64,000 nucleotides of DNA from Bradyrhizobium genosp. L (lineage in GTDB: Bacteria > Pseudomonadota > Alphaproteobacteria > Rhizobiales > Xanthobacteraceae): contig NZ_CP061378.1 in the NCBI RefSeq assembly GCF_015624485.1, forward strand, positions 4,402,001 to 4,466,000, in the 5' to 3' direction. The position numbers and the translations under genes were made by a program. Positions 1 through 8,486 of the stretch are shown here, one piece after another (the first letter of the stretch is position 1; the number at the start of each line of letters is the position of its first letter). The notes below the pieces were generated by a model. The model saw nothing but the letters and a program-made list of their open reading frames with translations, ran no database searches and was not told the DNA's origin.

Positions 1-598
1 ACGTTCCGGGTTGCTCGGCGATATTGTCGGTCAGGAACATGCCGCGATGGCCGCCGGCATCGGCGCCTTGCGCGATCACGACATCGGCGCCGGTCTCTTC
101 CAGCCAGATCGCCTCCTTCACCGTCGTCGCCGACGCCATCACGATGGCACCCACCGCCTTCACGCGCCGCAGCAGCTTGGGCTCCGGCAGGCCGAAATGG
201 AAGCTGACGACCTCCGGCTTCAGCTCCTCGACCACCTCGCACAATGCGGCATCAAACGGCGCGCGGTTGGCGGCATTGATCGACGCATCCGGATTGAGGC
301 CGTGCTCGCGATAGTAAGGCGCCAGCCGCTGCCGCCATTTTGCCTCACGTGCGGGATCCGCATCGACGGCCTTGTGGCAGAAGAAATTCAGATTGACCGG
401 CGCGGAGACGCGCTGGCGGATGATGTTGACCTGCTCGCGCGTCTTCTCCGGCGACAGCATCGCGCATGGCAGCGAGCCGAGACCGCCGCCCTGCGCCACC
501 GCGATCACCAGCTCCGCATCCATCACGCCGGCCATCGGCGCCAGCACGATCGGGAATTCAGTCTTGAAGCGATCGATCAATCGACGGTCCGGCCACAT
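1..598 (-). CDS. Nitronate monooxygenase family protein (partial, runs off the left edge)
   Basis: The first ~199 codons of a flavin enzyme; the C-terminus lies outside the window. The protein opens MWPDRRLIDRF and then reads FPIVLAPMAGVMD, the FMN-barrel entry seen in 2-nitropropane dioxygenase/nitronate monooxygenases. It continues with an AQGGGLGSLPCAM segment and, near the window edge, IAQGADAGGHRG, the glycine-rich phosphate-binding region with the family's catalytic-type His. These enzymes oxidise propionate-3-nitronate or alkyl nitronates. A purine-rich GAAAGAGA precedes the ATG. A paralogue is encoded just upstream on the same strand, so the two probably form a transcription unit split by an intergenic repeat. 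The substrate cannot be read from sequence. Confidence 0.85.
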   Translation of the reverse strand, partial: MWPDRRLIDRFKTEFPIVLAPMAGVMDAELVIAVAQGGGLGSLPCAMLSPEKTREQVNIIRQRVSAPVNLNFFCHKAVDADPAREAKWRQRLAPYYREHGLNPDASINAANRAPFDAALCEVVEELKPEVVSFHFGLPEPKLLRRVKAVGAIVMASATTVKEAIWLEETGADVVIAQGADAGGHRGMFLTDNIAEQPGT

Positions 599-629
599 GG
601 TGCGTCTCTTTCAAGGCTTGCTCGGAAAT

Positions 630-754
630 CCCCTCTCCCCTTGCGGGAGAGGGTGGCGCTGAAGGCGCCGGGTAAGGCGTTTGTCTCCGCGGAGAGAAAC
701 CCCTCATCCGTCGCGGACTGCGTCCGCGCCACCTTCTCCCACAAGGGGAGAAGG
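630..754. repeat. Intergenic palindromic repeat, CCCTCTCCC family
   Basis: Two facing arms, CCCTCTCCCCTTGCGGGAGAGGG near 630-653 and the related ACCTTCTCCCACAAGGGGAGAAGG near 731-754, flank an unrelated centre. It lies between the two nitronate monooxygenase genes, and its right arm is read as the last codons of the upstream gene. Confidence 0.7.
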
Positions 755-1720
755 AAGAAAGTTGCGCCGCCCCAGCAGCGATTGCTCAGCTTCGGCGACG
801 ATGCGGCCGACGATCTCGGCGGCGGGAACGATATCATGGATCAGGCCGGCGGATTCCCCGGCGAACACCGCGGCGACGTCGAAATTCCCGGCGGCCCTCG
901 CCGCGGCATAGTCGACCGCGATCTCGTCCGCCCGCTGCATCAGCTCGATCTCGCGTCCGCTCCAGCGCGTCAGATGGTCGTTGACCAGCGAGCGTGCGGT
1001 GAACGGCGCTGGCCACATCAGTCTGCGCGACCAGTCGAACACGACACCGCGCACCGTCTCCCCGCTCTTCGCCGCGCAGATCAGCTGCTTCGCCTTGTCG
1101 GCGCCGTCAGCCTCGACGCTGGCATAGAAGCGCGTGCCGAGCAGCACGCCGGATGCGCCGAGCATCAGCATCGCGGCGAGCCCGCGTCCGTCGGCGATGC
1201 CGCCCGCGGCAACCACCGGCACGCGGCCCGCCGCGAAATCGATGATCGCGGGCACGATGTCGAGCGTGGTGCGCGCGGCGCCGTGGCCGCCCGCCTCGGT
1301 GCCCTGCGCGATCAGGATGTCGGCGCCGCAATCGAGCGCCTGCTTTGCCATCTCCTCACTCTGCACCTGGCAGATCATGAGCCCGCCCGCGGCCTTGATC
1401 TTTGGTGCGAACGGCGCCGGATCGCCGAAACTCAGCATGATCCCGCGCGGTCGGACGTCGAGCGCGATATCGAGCAGCTCGGGTTGCTTCGCCAGGCTCC
1501 AGGTGATGAAGCCAATGCCGAACGGTTTTGCAAAGCCGTTCAGCTTCGCGGTCTCGGTCTCGAGCCGGGTCCTGTCGCCATAACCGCCGCCCAGAATGCC
1601 AAAGCCGCCGGCCTCGCTGACCGCTCTGACCAGCCTGCTCCCGGAAATCGTATCCATCGGCGCGAGCAGGATCGGATGTTCGATGCAGAGCCGCGTCGTC
1701 AATCCGGTCGAGATCGCCAT
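704..1720 (-). CDS. Nitronate monooxygenase family protein
   Basis: About 338 residues. The start chosen reads MAISTGLTTRL; an ATG 24 bases further upstream is possible but has no better ribosome site. Family marks are HPILLAPMDTISGSRLV at the FMN-barrel start, GGFGILGGGYGD, AQGTEAGGHGA (phosphate loop with the conserved His) and AAGGIADGRGLAAMLMLGASGVLLGTRF near the C-terminal side. The enzyme is expected to oxidise nitronates with FMN and oxygen in the cytosol. It is divergent from a LysR gene whose start lies ~105 bases away, the usual arrangement of a regulator and its target. The last ~17 residues (from SPLVGEGG on) are encoded by an intergenic repeat, so the native C-terminus probably ended near residue 320. 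Confidence 0.88.
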   Translation of the reverse strand: MAISTGLTTRLCIEHPILLAPMDTISGSRLVRAVSEAGGFGILGGGYGDRTRLETETAKLNGFAKPFGIGFITWSLAKQPELLDIALDVRPRGIMLSFGDPAPFAPKIKAAGGLMICQVQSEEMAKQALDCGADILIAQGTEAGGHGAARTTLDIVPAIIDFAAGRVPVVAAGGIADGRGLAAMLMLGASGVLLGTRFYASVEADGADKAKQLICAAKSGETVRGVVFDWSRRLMWPAPFTARSLVNDHLTRWSGREIELMQRADEIAVDYAAARAAGNFDVAAVFAGESAGLIHDIVPAAEIVGRIVAEAEQSLLGRRNFLPSPLVGEGGADAVRDG

Positions 1721-1765
1721 GGGTTTGCTCCCTGTTCTGGACACCGAGCCTAAGCGGGCCTAACA

Positions 1766-1803
1766 TTCTCTGAAAATGAATACTAGAGAACGCTACCATC
1801 TCT
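1766..1803. promoter_or_regulatory. Candidate LysR operator between nitronate monooxygenase and lysR
   Basis: TTCTCT at 1766-1771 faces AGAGAA at 1785-1790, and AGAGA at 1785-1789 is again mirrored by TCTCT at 1799-1803. The repeated half-sites lie in the short divergent intergenic region, where a LysR-type protein would be expected to bind. This is inference from symmetry and location. Confidence 0.45.
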
Positions 1804-1824
1804 AAAATGGAACGGTGGTCCCAG

Positions 1825-2715
1825 ATGGAATTGACCGACCTCCTCACCTTCTCCACCGTCGCCCGGCTCGGCGGCATCACCCGCGCCGCCGACGAGCTGC
1901 ACACGGTGCAGTCCAATGTCACGCAGCGCATCAAGGCGCTGGAGGCCGAGATCGGCACCGCGCTGTTCGAGCGCCACAGCCGCGGCATGACCTTGACCGG
2001 CGCGGGCCGCCGCCTGCTGCCCTACGCGCAACGAATGGCGGCGCTGTCGCGTGAAGCGGTGCTCGCCGCGCGCGACGATGGCGAGCCGAAGGGCCCGCTC
2101 TCGATCGGCTCGATGGAGACCACGGCCGCGGTGCGGCTGCCGACCCTGCTCGCGGAATTCCATCGCCGCCATCCCGCCGTACGCCTGACGCTGCGCACCG
2201 CGCCGACCGCCGATCTCGTCGCCGCGGTGCTCGATGGTTCGCTCGACGGCGCCTTCGTCGCCGGGCCGATCGAACACGCCGAGCTCGCCTCGACCATTGC
2301 CTTCACCGAGGAGCTGGTGCTCGTCACCGCGCCGCGCTGGCCCTCGCTCGCCGCGTTGCGCGCCGGCACCCCGGAATCGGGCCCGACCGCGCTGGTGTTC
2401 CGCACCGGCTGCACCTACCGGCAGCGTCTCGAGCAGGTGTTCGCCGAGTTCGGCTGGCCGTCGGCGGCTCGTTTCGAGCTCGGCACGCTCGACGGCATGA
2501 TCGGCTGCGTCGCCGCCGACATGGGCGTGACGCTGCTGCCGCGCGCCGTGGTCGAGCGCGACCACGTCCAGCGCGACGTCACCATTCACAAGCTCAAGGC
2601 GCAGCACGCGCGCGTCGAGACGCTGTTCATCCAGCGCCGCACCGCGCATCAGTACAGCGCGCTGGCCGGATTTGCCGCCTGCCTCGGCGGCGACGACCGT
2701 GTGATCGCCGCCTGA
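1825..2715 (+). CDS. LysR-family transcriptional regulator
   Basis: About 296 residues. The N-terminal winged helix-turn-helix (residues ~1-60) reads MELTDLLTFSTVARLGGITRAA, then VQSNVTQRIKALEAEIG and LFERHSRGMTLT, all typical of LysR proteins. The rest is the periplasmic-binding-like effector domain. I chose the ATG at 1825 because it places the family's usual first residues at the N-terminus; an in-frame ATG at 1807 would add six residues. Divergent from a nitronate monooxygenase gene, it is likely to control that gene and itself. The effector is unknown. Confidence 0.9.
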   Translation: MELTDLLTFSTVARLGGITRAADELHTVQSNVTQRIKALEAEIGTALFERHSRGMTLTGAGRRLLPYAQRMAALSREAVLAARDDGEPKGPLSIGSMETTAAVRLPTLLAEFHRRHPAVRLTLRTAPTADLVAAVLDGSLDGAFVAGPIEHAELASTIAFTEELVLVTAPRWPSLAALRAGTPESGPTALVFRTGCTYRQRLEQVFAEFGWPSAARFELGTLDGMIGCVAADMGVTLLPRAVVERDHVQRDVTIHKLKAQHARVETLFIQRRTAHQYSALAGFAACLGGDDRVIAA

Positions 2716-2741
2716 GGCGGCAATCGGGTCTCCAGCAGCGA

Positions 2742-4097
2742 TCATCTGGTCAAAAACAGGTTGATCTCGTCGAAGAACCGGGCTGTGGCGGGTTCGTGCT
2801 TCAGAAAGAGGTGATTGCGTCCTGGAAGCGCGACGAAACGCGCGCCCGGGATCGCGGCCGCCATGTGACGCCCCGCATCGATCGGGACCATGAGATCGTC
2901 GCGCACATGCATCACCAGCGTCGGCACCCGAAGTTGCGGGAGCAATTCGCGCACATCGAGATTTCCAACCGCGTCAAAGTACCGAGCCGCGCATTCCGGC
3001 GACGTGGTCTTGCGTTGAAGGTCGTTGAACCAATCAGCCTGCTCCTTCGTGGCCTCCGGGATGAATTGCGAGGTGAACATCTGCCGGAACGCCGGGTCAT
3101 CCGTGCCCCAGCCAAGGCGCATCAAGGTGCCCATCGCCTTGCGCTTCTCGTGCTCCTGAGGCGATCGCTTGGCACCACCCAGCGCAAAGCCACCGTACAG
3201 GATCAAATGAGACAGGCGCTCCGGATGCCGCGCCGCATAGGCAACGGAAATCGCACACCCCTGCGACACGCCCAAGAGCGGAAAGCGCTCCATCCCCATG
3301 GCGTCGACCACGGTTTCCAGATCGCTGACCCACGCGTCGAGTGACAGTTCATCGACATCCCAGTCCGATAACCCGTTACCTCGCGCGTCGTATCGAACCA
3401 GCGTGTGATCTTTCGCCAATCCCTCCAGCAAATGATGCCAGATCGGGCTCTCCCAATCGTATTCGAGGTGGTTCATCCAATTCGCCGCCTTGACCAGAGG
3501 CGACCCCTGCCCCACCGAGGCGTAGGCAAGGCGCACCCCATCGGGCGCCCGGCAATAATTGATGTCCTGCGTCAGGCTGACGGAACTGAAATTGACCGAG
3601 AAGACCTCGACGGGCTTGGCGATGTTCTTAAGGTTGCGAAACCCCATCTTCTCGCAAGTGAACGAAAGCCTCTCGACCAAATGATCGCGTGCCTGGCGTG
3701 AAATGCAGATTCCGCCTGGTTCGGCGATCCCCTCGAGCCGCGCGGCAATGTTGACGCCATCGCCATAGATGTCGTCATCCTCGATCATGATGTCGCCGAG
3801 ATTGATGCCGATGCGAAATTCGATCCGCTTGTCGACATTGACCCGCGCGTTCCGCTCGCTCATGCCGCGCTGCACTTCGACGGCGCATCGCACCGCATCA
3901 ACCACGGAGGCGAACTCGACCAGCACGCCGTCTCCGGTCGACTTGACGATACGACCCCGGTGTTCCCAGATCTTTGGATCGAGCAATGCCTGGCGATGCC
4001 CCTTCAGTTGGGCGTGCGTGCCTTCCTCGTCGATGCCCATCAGGCGGCTGTAGCCGGCCACATCTGCAGCCAGAATTGCCGCAAGCCTGCGCTCCAA
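2742..4097 (-). CDS. Class III adenylate/guanylate cyclase fused to an alpha/beta hydrolase
   Basis: A 451-residue two-domain protein. Residues ~1-170 are a class III nucleotide cyclase: LAADVAGYSRLM carries the first metal Asp, STGDGVLVEF the second, and GDIMIEDDDIYGDGVNIAARLEGIA follows as in rhizobial cyclases. Residues ~185-451 are an alpha/beta hydrolase: GVSQG holds the nucleophile Ser, ARGNGLSDWD resembles the HGxG-side loop of lipolytic and haloperoxidase-like members, and GRNHLFL holds the catalytic His. No signal peptide or membrane segment is visible, so it should be cytosolic. Rhizobia carry many cyclases of this general type fused to other domains. The hydrolase could act on a small ester or sense one. 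Transcribed after the broken protease-nuclease gene on the same strand, ~140 bases away. Confidence 0.85.
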   Translation of the reverse strand: MERRLAAILAADVAGYSRLMGIDEEGTHAQLKGHRQALLDPKIWEHRGRIVKSTGDGVLVEFASVVDAVRCAVEVQRGMSERNARVNVDKRIEFRIGINLGDIMIEDDDIYGDGVNIAARLEGIAEPGGICISRQARDHLVERLSFTCEKMGFRNLKNIAKPVEVFSVNFSSVSLTQDINYCRAPDGVRLAYASVGQGSPLVKAANWMNHLEYDWESPIWHHLLEGLAKDHTLVRYDARGNGLSDWDVDELSLDAWVSDLETVVDAMGMERFPLLGVSQGCAISVAYAARHPERLSHLILYGGFALGGAKRSPQEHEKRKAMGTLMRLGWGTDDPAFRQMFTSQFIPEATKEQADWFNDLQRKTTSPECAARYFDAVGNLDVRELLPQLRVPTLVMHVRDDLMVPIDAGRHMAAAIPGARFVALPGRNHLFLKHEPATARFFDEINLFLTR

Positions 4098-4155
4098 GAT
4101 GCGTCCTCCGATAGTCGTCCGTTACCGTCCACGAACTTCAGAAGCCGTCAGCTTT

Positions 4156-4175
4156 CCAGCCTCCCGGGAGGCTGG
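4156..4175. repeat. 20-bp perfect palindrome
   Basis: CCAGCCTCCC is followed directly by its reverse complement, with no loop. It lies in the ~138-base gap between the protease-nuclease gene and the cyclase gene, both on the minus strand. No T-run follows on either strand, so it fits a protein-binding site better than an intrinsic terminator. Confidence 0.55.
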
Positions 4176-4235
4176 ACCAAACATAATCGCGCTGCGCCGC
4201 CGAGTAGAGCAGCAAAGATCGGCGGCGACAACGTC

Positions 4236-5189
4236 CTAAAGCCTGATGTCGTCGACCGTCTCGATCAGGCGCGGCCCGACGGCGGTGGCCTCGTGGGTAT
4301 CGGCCGAACCGAGATTGCCGAAATCGAGCTTGGTCAGTTTCGTCAGGTCCGCGATCGAGACCTGGAAGACCTTGACGTCCGCCTCCGACAGCTTCTCCTG
4401 GATCCGGCTGATGTCCATGATCAGGTCGCGCTGGCTCATCAGGAACGCGGCGCACTTCAGGCCGCCATTGTCGTCGTCCTCGGTGATCAGGATCTTCCAG
4501 AAATATTTCGGGATCTGCACGCCGCCGAATCTCGGATCCTTGTGCGGCTTGCCGGCCGGACTGGGCAGGTCACTGCCATCGGCGTCGGGCCCGTCGAACA
4601 CCGGCCCGTTCATGACGATGCCCTTCTTCTCGTCCTTGAGCAGCACGTCGCGCGTGTAGTCCTCGAGCCCGGCCCACAATTGCTTGCCCTGGTTGAAGCG
4701 GAAGAACTGCGGCGAGCAATTGGTGAAGTGGAAGGAATCGTCGCCGTGCTCCTTGGCCTCATCAACCGTATCGCCCCAGGTGGCGTCGAGGCGGCGAACC
4801 AAATGGCCGCGATCGAACGGATTGTCGCTGCGGTCGGCTTCGAAGGTCGATTGCTTCTTGTAGAACTCGTCGCCGACCTGGAATTCGGCGTCGATGCGCG
4901 GATCGCGCAGCCACGAATCGCCTTCGCGCTTGCCGACATCCTGCTGCTTGCCGCCGTCGATATTGACGCAGCTGAAGAAGGCGAGCTTGCGCTCCTTGTT
5001 CATCACCACGCTGTAGTTGAAGTACTTCAACTCGGACTGCCCGCCCTTCAGCGTCGCCACCTTCGACTTGAGTGCGGCCGGCAGCTTCGGCAGCGCTACC
5101 GACAGCTTGCCACTGCCGATGAAATTGGGCTTGTAGCCGGGGCGCGAGCCGAGCGTGGTCTGGTCGATATGGACCGCCTCCATCACCAT
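4236..5189 (-). CDS. DNA/RNA non-specific endonuclease (C-terminal part of a broken protease-nuclease fusion)
   Basis: 317 residues can be read from an internal ATG. The core nuclease signature DRGHLVRR lies at residues 126-133, with His129 as the expected general base; NFxxFTNCSPQ-type sequence (FHFTNCSPQFFRFNQG) supplies the metal-site Asn. This is the NUC/endonuclease G fold, which cuts single- and double-stranded DNA and RNA with Mg2+. The reading frame continues the serine protease encoded upstream once one copy of a 10-bp duplication is removed, so this is best seen as the detached second domain. Whether it is translated alone is uncertain: the internal ATG lies within the former linker and has no clear ribosome site. 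Confidence 0.7.
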   Translation of the reverse strand: MVMEAVHIDQTTLGSRPGYKPNFIGSGKLSVALPKLPAALKSKVATLKGGQSELKYFNYSVVMNKERKLAFFSCVNIDGGKQQDVGKREGDSWLRDPRIDAEFQVGDEFYKKQSTFEADRSDNPFDRGHLVRRLDATWGDTVDEAKEHGDDSFHFTNCSPQFFRFNQGKQLWAGLEDYTRDVLLKDEKKGIVMNGPVFDGPDADGSDLPSPAGKPHKDPRFGGVQIPKYFWKILITEDDDNGGLKCAAFLMSQRDLIMDISRIQEKLSEADVKVFQVSIADLTKLTKLDFGNLGSADTHEATAVGPRLIETVDDIRL

Positions 5190-5199
5190 GCCCGTGGCG

Positions 5200-5219
5200 A
5201 TCCCGACCTATCCCGACCT
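5200..5219. repeat. 10-bp tandem duplication causing the frameshift
   Basis: Two adjacent perfect copies of ATCCCGACCT. The length is not a multiple of three, and removing one copy restores a single open frame across the protease-nuclease gene. Confidence 0.85.
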
Positions 5220-6626
5220 GCGGTCCGGCAGGGATGATCGCAGGCATCGTGGCCGGAGACGGCGGTGCCGAAGGCGGCGCCTGTCGCTTGATCACGGGCA
5301 TGGGAACGCGGATCGGCACCACCAGCGTGGTCGCATCGTCAGTCTGCTCCAGCCACACATTCGAGCCGTAGACGGGCGCAAGCAGCCCGAGGGTCTCGCG
5401 CCCCGGCGACGGCGCGGGCGGTGGAGGCGGCGGCGGCGCCTGCTGATCGAGCACCGGCTTGATCAGCGGGTTCGAGCCGACCGCGACCTTGAGGTCGGCG
5501 ACGATCGAGCTGACGCGGACGCCCTCGTTGGCGACCCAGTCGATCGACGTCTCGTCCATCGAGGTGTCCCACACCTTGCCTTCCGTGGTCAGGATGTGGC
5601 CGGCCGAGTCCTTCTTCGGGACGCCGCTGTGGTGAAGCGCGATCACCTGCCAGAACCGGTTGAATGCGGGGGAACCGGACGAGCCACCCGTGGTGTCCGT
5701 CTTGTACCAGACGTAGTCGCCGACATATTGCAGCAATTTGTTCTCGCGGACGCAGACCTGCTTGAGCTCGCCGCCCGGATGCTGAACGATGGTGAGATAT
5801 TCGCCCGGATCGCCCTTGCCCGGCTCGCCGCTCAGCGGCAGCCATCCCCATTCGGTCAGATCCCTGTCGCCGGTCAGTGATTTCGGGCCCACGGCGACGA
5901 TCGAATAATCCAGCTTGATATTGGTGTAGAAGAACCGTCCGGGCTCGAAGCCGAACCTGACCGCTGGGCGCTCCATGCCGGCGACATCGAGCTCGTAGTC
6001 GAAATCGGCAATCGAGGTTGCGGCGTCGCCGGGACCGCCGAACACATGATGATTGGTCATCAACAGGCCGGGCCCGATCAGGAAGCCGGACGCGTAACCG
6101 ATCAGATTGGCGCGCGCATCCTTGAGCTGGATGCGGCAGACCGAACGCGACGCCAGCATGCCCTTGGCCAGATAGTTGATGCTGTCGAGATCATTGCCCT
6201 CGATGATCCGTTCCAGTCCGATCTGGACCGCCTGGACGTCGTCGGTTTGCTGCAGCAGTTGCCGCTGCCGCATCTGCTTCTTTTCAGGCGACAGCTTGAG
6301 CGGGCCGTCGCCCAGCTTCTTGTCCAGAGCGGTCGGTGAAATATCGGCCTGCTTGAGGCGTTGCTCCGAGGCGGCGATGAGGGTCGGTTTGATCAGCATG
6401 ATGCTCTCCGCTCAAAAATGACAAAAGAATATTTCGCGCCGGATCGGCGAAGCGCGCGTCCGTAAATTCGCATGATCGAAATGGATCGGCTGTTGCCGGG
6501 GCCACAACCTGAAGGAATATTCTATTTCACGTTCGCTCTTGTCGAGAACAGATTCCGATGAAGGAAACGCGACATCCGGAACGACAATTTGCCGCACCGG
6601 TGGCACGCGTGCTAAGCGCTTGCGCC

Positions 6627-7109
6627 ATGCCTGCCCCCATCCTTCCCCTGATCGAAGCCGCCCCGCTCTGGCCCGCGCGCGGCGCGCTTGTTGGCCTCGA
6701 TCTTGGCACCAAGACCATCGGCGTCGCGGTCTCCGATCCGGATCGGCGGCTCGCGACCGGCGTCGAGACCGTCAAGCGCAAGGCCTTCAAGGCCGATGCG
6801 GCGCGGCTGCTTGCGATCGGCGCCGAGCGCAACGCCGTGGGCTTCGTGCTCGGCCTTCCCATCAACATGGACGGCAGCGAAGGGCCCCGCGCGCAATCGA
6901 CCCGCGCCTTCGCCCGCAATCTCGCCGGCCTCACCGCGCTTGCGATTGCGCTGTGGGACGAGCGGCTCTCGACCGCGGCGGTGGAGCGCGAGCTGATCGG
7001 GATGGATGTCAGCCGCGCCAGGCGCGCCGAGGTGATCGACGAGCACGCCGCGATCTTCATCCTGCAGGGCGCGCTGGACCGGCTGGCCAAGCTCTCCGGA
7101 GACCGCTGA
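6627..7109 (+). CDS. ruvX: Putative pre-16S rRNA nuclease / Holliday junction resolvase-like protein RuvX (YqgF)
   Basis: 160 residues from MPAPILPLIEAAP; an ATG 69 bases upstream would add a poorly conserved tail. The RNase H-fold core is clear: GLDLGTKTIGVAVSD holds the first catalytic Asp, GFVLGLPINMDGSEG the conserved loop, WDERLSTAAVE the middle Glu, and IDEHAAIFILQ the final Asp. The E. coli homologue trims the 16S rRNA 5' end and is essential. It lies two bases ahead of a transporter gene, so the two are probably cotranscribed. Confidence 0.92.
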   Translation: MPAPILPLIEAAPLWPARGALVGLDLGTKTIGVAVSDPDRRLATGVETVKRKAFKADAARLLAIGAERNAVGFVLGLPINMDGSEGPRAQSTRAFARNLAGLTALAIALWDERLSTAAVERELIGMDVSRARRAEVIDEHAAIFILQGALDRLAKLSGDR

Positions 7110-7111
7110 GC

Positions 7112-8041
7112 ATGGCCGTGGTGATCGCGGCGCTGCTGCCGGTGTTTCTGTTGATCGTGCTCGGCGTCATCCTGCGGCGCACGCTGATGCGGCTCGACAC
7201 CCAATGGCACGGGCTCGAGCAGCTCACCTACTATGTGCTGTTCCCCGTCCTCCTGGTGCAGACGCTGGTGAAGGCGGACCTGACCAGCGTGCCGATCGCG
7301 GGCGTCGGCGGCGCGCTGCTGCTCGCGGCGCTGGCGATGTCCCTGCTCTGCCTCGCGCTCCGCCCGACGCTCGCACGCGCCGGCGTCGACGGCCCGGCCT
7401 TCACCTCGATCTTCCAGGGCGCGACCCGCTGGCAGACCTATGTCGCGCTGTCGGTGTCGGGCAATCTCTATGGCAAGGCCGGGCTCGCGCTCGCCTCGGT
7501 GGCGATGGTCGCGATCATCCCGATGGTCAACGTGTTCAGCGTCGCCGTGCTGGCGCATTACGCGTCGAAAGAGAAGCGGTCGCCGGGCGCGATCGCGATG
7601 ACGGTGGTGAAGAACCCGTTGATCTGGGCCTGTGGCATCGGCCTCGCCATCAACCTCGCCCACCTGCCGCTGCCAAAACTCTGGCACGACGTCGCCGATG
7701 CGCTCGGCGGCTCGTCACTGGCGATCGGCCTGCTGGTAACCGGCGCCGGCCTGCGTCTGAAGGGCATGTTCCGCCCGAGCCTCGCCGCCAGCGTCGCGCT
7801 GGTCCTGAAGCTGGTCGTGATGCCGGTGCTCACGGTTGCGCTCGCGGTGTGGTTCGGCGTCACCGGCGCCAATCTCGCGATCGTCACCGCCTGCGCGGCG
7901 GTGCCGACCTCCCCGTCGGCCTATGTGCTGGCCCGCCAAATGGGCGGCGACGCCCCGCTGCTCGCCCAGATCATCACGCTGCAGACGATCCTGGCCGCGA
8001 TCACGATGCCGATCGCGATTGCGGCGGCCGCAAGCTACTGA
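7112..8041 (+). CDS. AEC-family (auxin efflux carrier-like) transporter
   Basis: 309 residues, almost entirely hydrophobic, with about ten predicted membrane helices in two five-helix halves. AALLPVFLLIVLGVILRR at the N-terminus and TACAAVPTSPSAYVLARQMGGD near the C-terminus are typical of the AEC permease family, whose bacterial members move malate, malonate or other organic acids. The substrate is not predictable. The ATG is two bases after the ruvX stop. Confidence 0.88.
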   Translation: MAVVIAALLPVFLLIVLGVILRRTLMRLDTQWHGLEQLTYYVLFPVLLVQTLVKADLTSVPIAGVGGALLLAALAMSLLCLALRPTLARAGVDGPAFTSIFQGATRWQTYVALSVSGNLYGKAGLALASVAMVAIIPMVNVFSVAVLAHYASKEKRSPGAIAMTVVKNPLIWACGIGLAINLAHLPLPKLWHDVADALGGSSLAIGLLVTGAGLRLKGMFRPSLAASVALVLKLVVMPVLTVALAVWFGVTGANLAIVTACAAVPTSPSAYVLARQMGGDAPLLAQIITLQTILAAITMPIAIAAAASY

Positions 8042-8267
8042 TTTTTCAGACGAAAAATAATTTTAACTTCCCGTTAAGCGCCTTTTTATTTGCCGCGGCT
8101 AGGCTACGGGCCTCGGTTGACCGTACCCCGATCGAACTAACCTCGGTGCGTTGCGACGGTTGACGGCGCCTCCTAGGAACTAGGTTGGTGCGTTGCTGGA
8201 ATTTGGAAACCCGCTCACTTTGCGCGGGCGGATGCAGGGTTGATGCCGGCGAAGACAGGAGGTCGAG

Positions 8268-8486
8268 GTGTCGGGCCAGGATGCGAAATACTCGGATCTA
8301 GTGGAAATCGCCAAACGCAACGGCGACTTCAGCAAGCATTACGGAAAGTTCTGGGGCGGCTTGCTCCTCCTGTCAGTGGTCAACGCGGCAGCAGGTCGTC
8401 GACCCTTTCTGTGGGGCGGGCTGATTAGCCTCGGGACGGTGGCCGGCAGTATCCTTCTAAAATATGGTGGTCCTCTCATGAAATGA
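8268..8486 (+). CDS. Small membrane protein (72 aa), first of a coupled pair
   Basis: A GTG start is preceded by a strong AGGAGG at 8257-8262. The protein has a polar N-terminal third (SGQDAKYSDLVEIAKRNG) and two hydrophobic stretches around residues 30-45 and 47-65. Its stop overlaps the next gene's start (ATGA), so the two are translationally coupled. I do not recognise the family. The ~226 bases between the AEC transporter gene and this gene hold no visible gene, only a short TTAAC/GTTAA hairpin. Confidence 0.6.
   Translation: MSGQDAKYSDLVEIAKRNGDFSKHYGKFWGGLLLLSVVNAAAGRRPFLWGGLISLGTVAGSILLKYGGPLMK

Larger units (their letters stand above)
4236..6399 (-). pseudogene. V8-like serine protease / NUC endonuclease fusion, frameshifted
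   Basis: The ATG at 6399 has a good GGAGAG site. The first ~396 residues are in frame: a ~95-residue N-terminal region, then a trypsin-like/V8-like protease with TNHHVF (His117/118), KLDYSIVAV (Asp164) and TGGSSGSPAF (Ser241), followed by a proline-rich linker. At 5200-5219 the 10-mer ATCCCGACCT is present twice in tandem. This shifts the frame, and the protease frame then runs through meaningless sequence to a stop at 4762. Deleting one 10-mer joins the frame exactly into the nuclease, giving a 717-residue protein. Either the gene is recently broken, it switches by slippage, or the assembly is wrong here. Protease-nuclease fusions suggest a toxin or conflict-type effector, but no signal peptide or partner gene is visible. 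Confidence 0.75.

Noticed and set aside
11..1753. 580-residue plus-strand frame across the nitronate monooxygenase genes
   Set aside because: Arg/His-rich translation with no domain; it is antisense to two recognised genes and a repeat.
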